In this document: positions 41,688-42,518 of the stretch, piece by piece
Numbering within the stretch: the first letter of the stretch is position 1
Layout: each line of letters starts with the position of its first letter
DNA from: Bacteroidales bacterium
Lineage (GTDB): Bacteria > Bacteroidota > Bacteroidia > Bacteroidales > GCA-2748055
Direction: 5' to 3'
NCBI GenBank assembly: GCA_029210725.1
Contig: JARGFM010000014.1
Location: 1 to 42,518 of the forward strand
Length of the DNA: 42,518 nucleotides
Notes under the pieces: model-generated
The model's database searches: none
Told to the model about the DNA's origin: nothing
What the model saw: the letters and a program-made list of their open reading frames with translations, nothing else
Translations under genes and position numbers: made by a program

Positions 41688-42518
41688 TCAGAGTGTCCCG
41701 GGTTCGGGGAAGTTTTTGGAGGCATCATCGATCACCAGCACCCAGTCGACCCCCGCAAGCGGAACCGTAAATCGTTCTCTGGGTTCACCCTGCACCTCCC
41801 GGATAAACGTGCTTTCGCCTGTACGGGGATTGTACCACCAGGTCTTGAAGGCATCCCCTTTGATTCTCGAGAATTCTATGACAACCCCGAAGTTGGACGG
41901 AAGATAAACAAAGGCATAGCCATCCCCCTGTGTTGCGGCAATATGATTCACGGTTCCGCCGGCATTTCCGGAAATAACAGACTGATCCGGATAGCGTTCC
42001 AGCATGGGCCTGGATTCCATCAGTTGTCTTACATGCAGCATATCCCATGCGCCTGGAAGATCCATGGCTTCGTACCAGGGCATGGGAGGGTAGTTGACCG
42101 CTTTCACTTTAGCGGAGTAGAACTGCCAGATACAGTGGTTCCCGTAGGTATGTCCGTGTGCACCGGAAAAGAGGGCCCAGTAGGCAGCCCGGCGTACCTC
42201 ATCTTCTCCGGCAGTCCCGTTTTTCGGATTCCATCCAAAGGGGTGCGATTCATAGATGGGTTCGGCATCCATGCAAGGTTTGGGCGGATCCAGGGCATAA
42301 TCGGCATGGATCTTCCGGTAATTGGGAATGTAGCGGTCGCTGTGTCCCGATTGGTGCATATTGAAATCGAGCCATTCAGCCTGGTGAAAACACTCCGAGG
42401 AAGACCTGGAGCCCATGGGATGAAAGGTCATCAGGTGATTTCCATCGGTCGAACGGATCCCCCTGGCCAGTGCCTCCCAGACCGGTTCATTGCCTTTACA
42501 CGGGCGGTCTCCGCCAAT
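41688..42518 (-). CDS. DUF4038 (apiosidase-like) glycoside hydrolase, 5' end outside window
   Basis: The C-terminal 276 residues of a glycosidase whose start lies beyond the right edge; the frame is open to the last base. It contains GGDRPCKGNEPVWEALARGI, HLMTFHPMGSRSSSECF, WLDFNMHQSGHSD, CMDAEPIYESHPFG (likely catalytic Glu), AAYWALFSGAHGHTYGNHCIW and a C-terminal beta domain (GYAFVYLP, DAFKTWWYNPRTGE, WVLVIDD) like the collagen-binding-type end of DUF4038 proteins. Characterised relatives (GH140) remove apiose from rhamnogalacturonan II, but the family is broader and the substrate here is not known. It probably is secreted, and it shares the minus strand with the epimerase-sulfatase gene 42 bases downstream. 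Confidence 0.85.
   Translation of the reverse strand: MGGDRPCKGNEPVWEALARGIRSTDGNHLMTFHPMGSRSSSECFHQAEWLDFNMHQSGHSDRYIPNYRKIHADYALDPPKPCMDAEPIYESHPFGWNPKNGTAGEDEVRRAAYWALFSGAHGHTYGNHCIWQFYSAKVKAVNYPPMPWYEAMDLPGAWDMLHVRQLMESRPMLERYPDQSVISGNAGGTVNHIAATQGDGYAFVYLPSNFGVVIEFSRIKGDAFKTWWYNPRTGESTFIREVQGEPRERFTVPLAGVDWVLVIDDASKNFPEPGTL

Noticed and set aside
1-42518. CRISPR arrays, insertion sequences, SusC/SusD pair, rRNA or complete tRNA genes
   Set aside because: Read for on both strands and not found. No transposase, integrase, TonB-dependent receptor or repeat array is visible.

Overview
The window looks like a chromosomal segment of a polysaccharide-degrading member of the Bacteroidota, probably marine or sediment (Marinilabiliales/Prolixibacteraceae-like; this is inferred from gene families and was not tested). 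Support comes from lipoprotein glycosidases, Tat-leader Gfo/Idh/MocA proteins paired with DUF1080 lipoproteins, AraC-type sugar regulators, weak Shine-Dalgarno signals and TAnnTTTG-type -7 promoter elements. Most of the window has GC slightly above 50%. The first ~970 bases are clearly AT-rich and look foreign. No SusC/SusD pair is present, so this is not a canonical PUL, although it is full of sugar-catabolic genes.

Layout. 1-1085: AT-rich flank with one hypothetical protein, a hairpin terminator and a tRNA 3'-end fragment (1065-1085, minus strand) that looks like an integration attachment site. 1192-6228: sugar porter, DUF1080 lipoprotein and two divergent Tat-exported Gfo/Idh oxidoreductases. 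6258-9357: NCS1-type permease, small membrane protein and phosphohexomutase in one tightly overlapping minus-strand operon. 9451-14347: AraC regulator and a divergent L-rhamnose operon (rhaA, class II aldolase, an internally deleted mutarotase gene, FGGY kinase). 14352-21166: HAD phosphatase, GH2 glycosidase, Gfo/Idh, DUF1080 and a second glycosidase. 21193-23277: a secreted hypothetical protein and a fourth Gfo/Idh. 23274-32413: a HutC-type GntR regulator divergent from a six-gene operon: E2, fused E1 alpha-beta, PHP protein, sorbitol-6-phosphate-dehydrogenase-like SDR, HAD phosphatase and sorbose-1-phosphate-reductase-like MDR. 32475-34746: a broken secreted glycosidase. 34800-39083: AraC regulator divergent from fucK (RhaB-type kinase) and fucI. 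39135-42518: an epimerase-sulfatase fusion with a deleted sulfatase core, then the 3' part of a DUF4038 glycosidase that runs off the end.

How it fits together. Secreted glycosidases and a sulfatase point to 6-deoxysugar-rich, possibly sulfated polysaccharide. Released L-rhamnose and L-fucose go through isomerase and kinase steps, and one class II aldolase may serve both. The Gfo/Idh + DUF1080 pairs fit an exported oxidise-eliminate route for glycosides (3-keto-sugar chemistry). The GntR-controlled operon joins a ketoacid-dehydrogenase-like E1/E2 to sorbose/sorbitol-phosphate-type dehydrogenases; its substrate is unknown, and it is the best candidate for an undescribed pathway here. Three loci (mutarotase, glycosidase pseudogene, sulfatase) carry internal deletions, so part of the region is decaying or the assembly needs checking.
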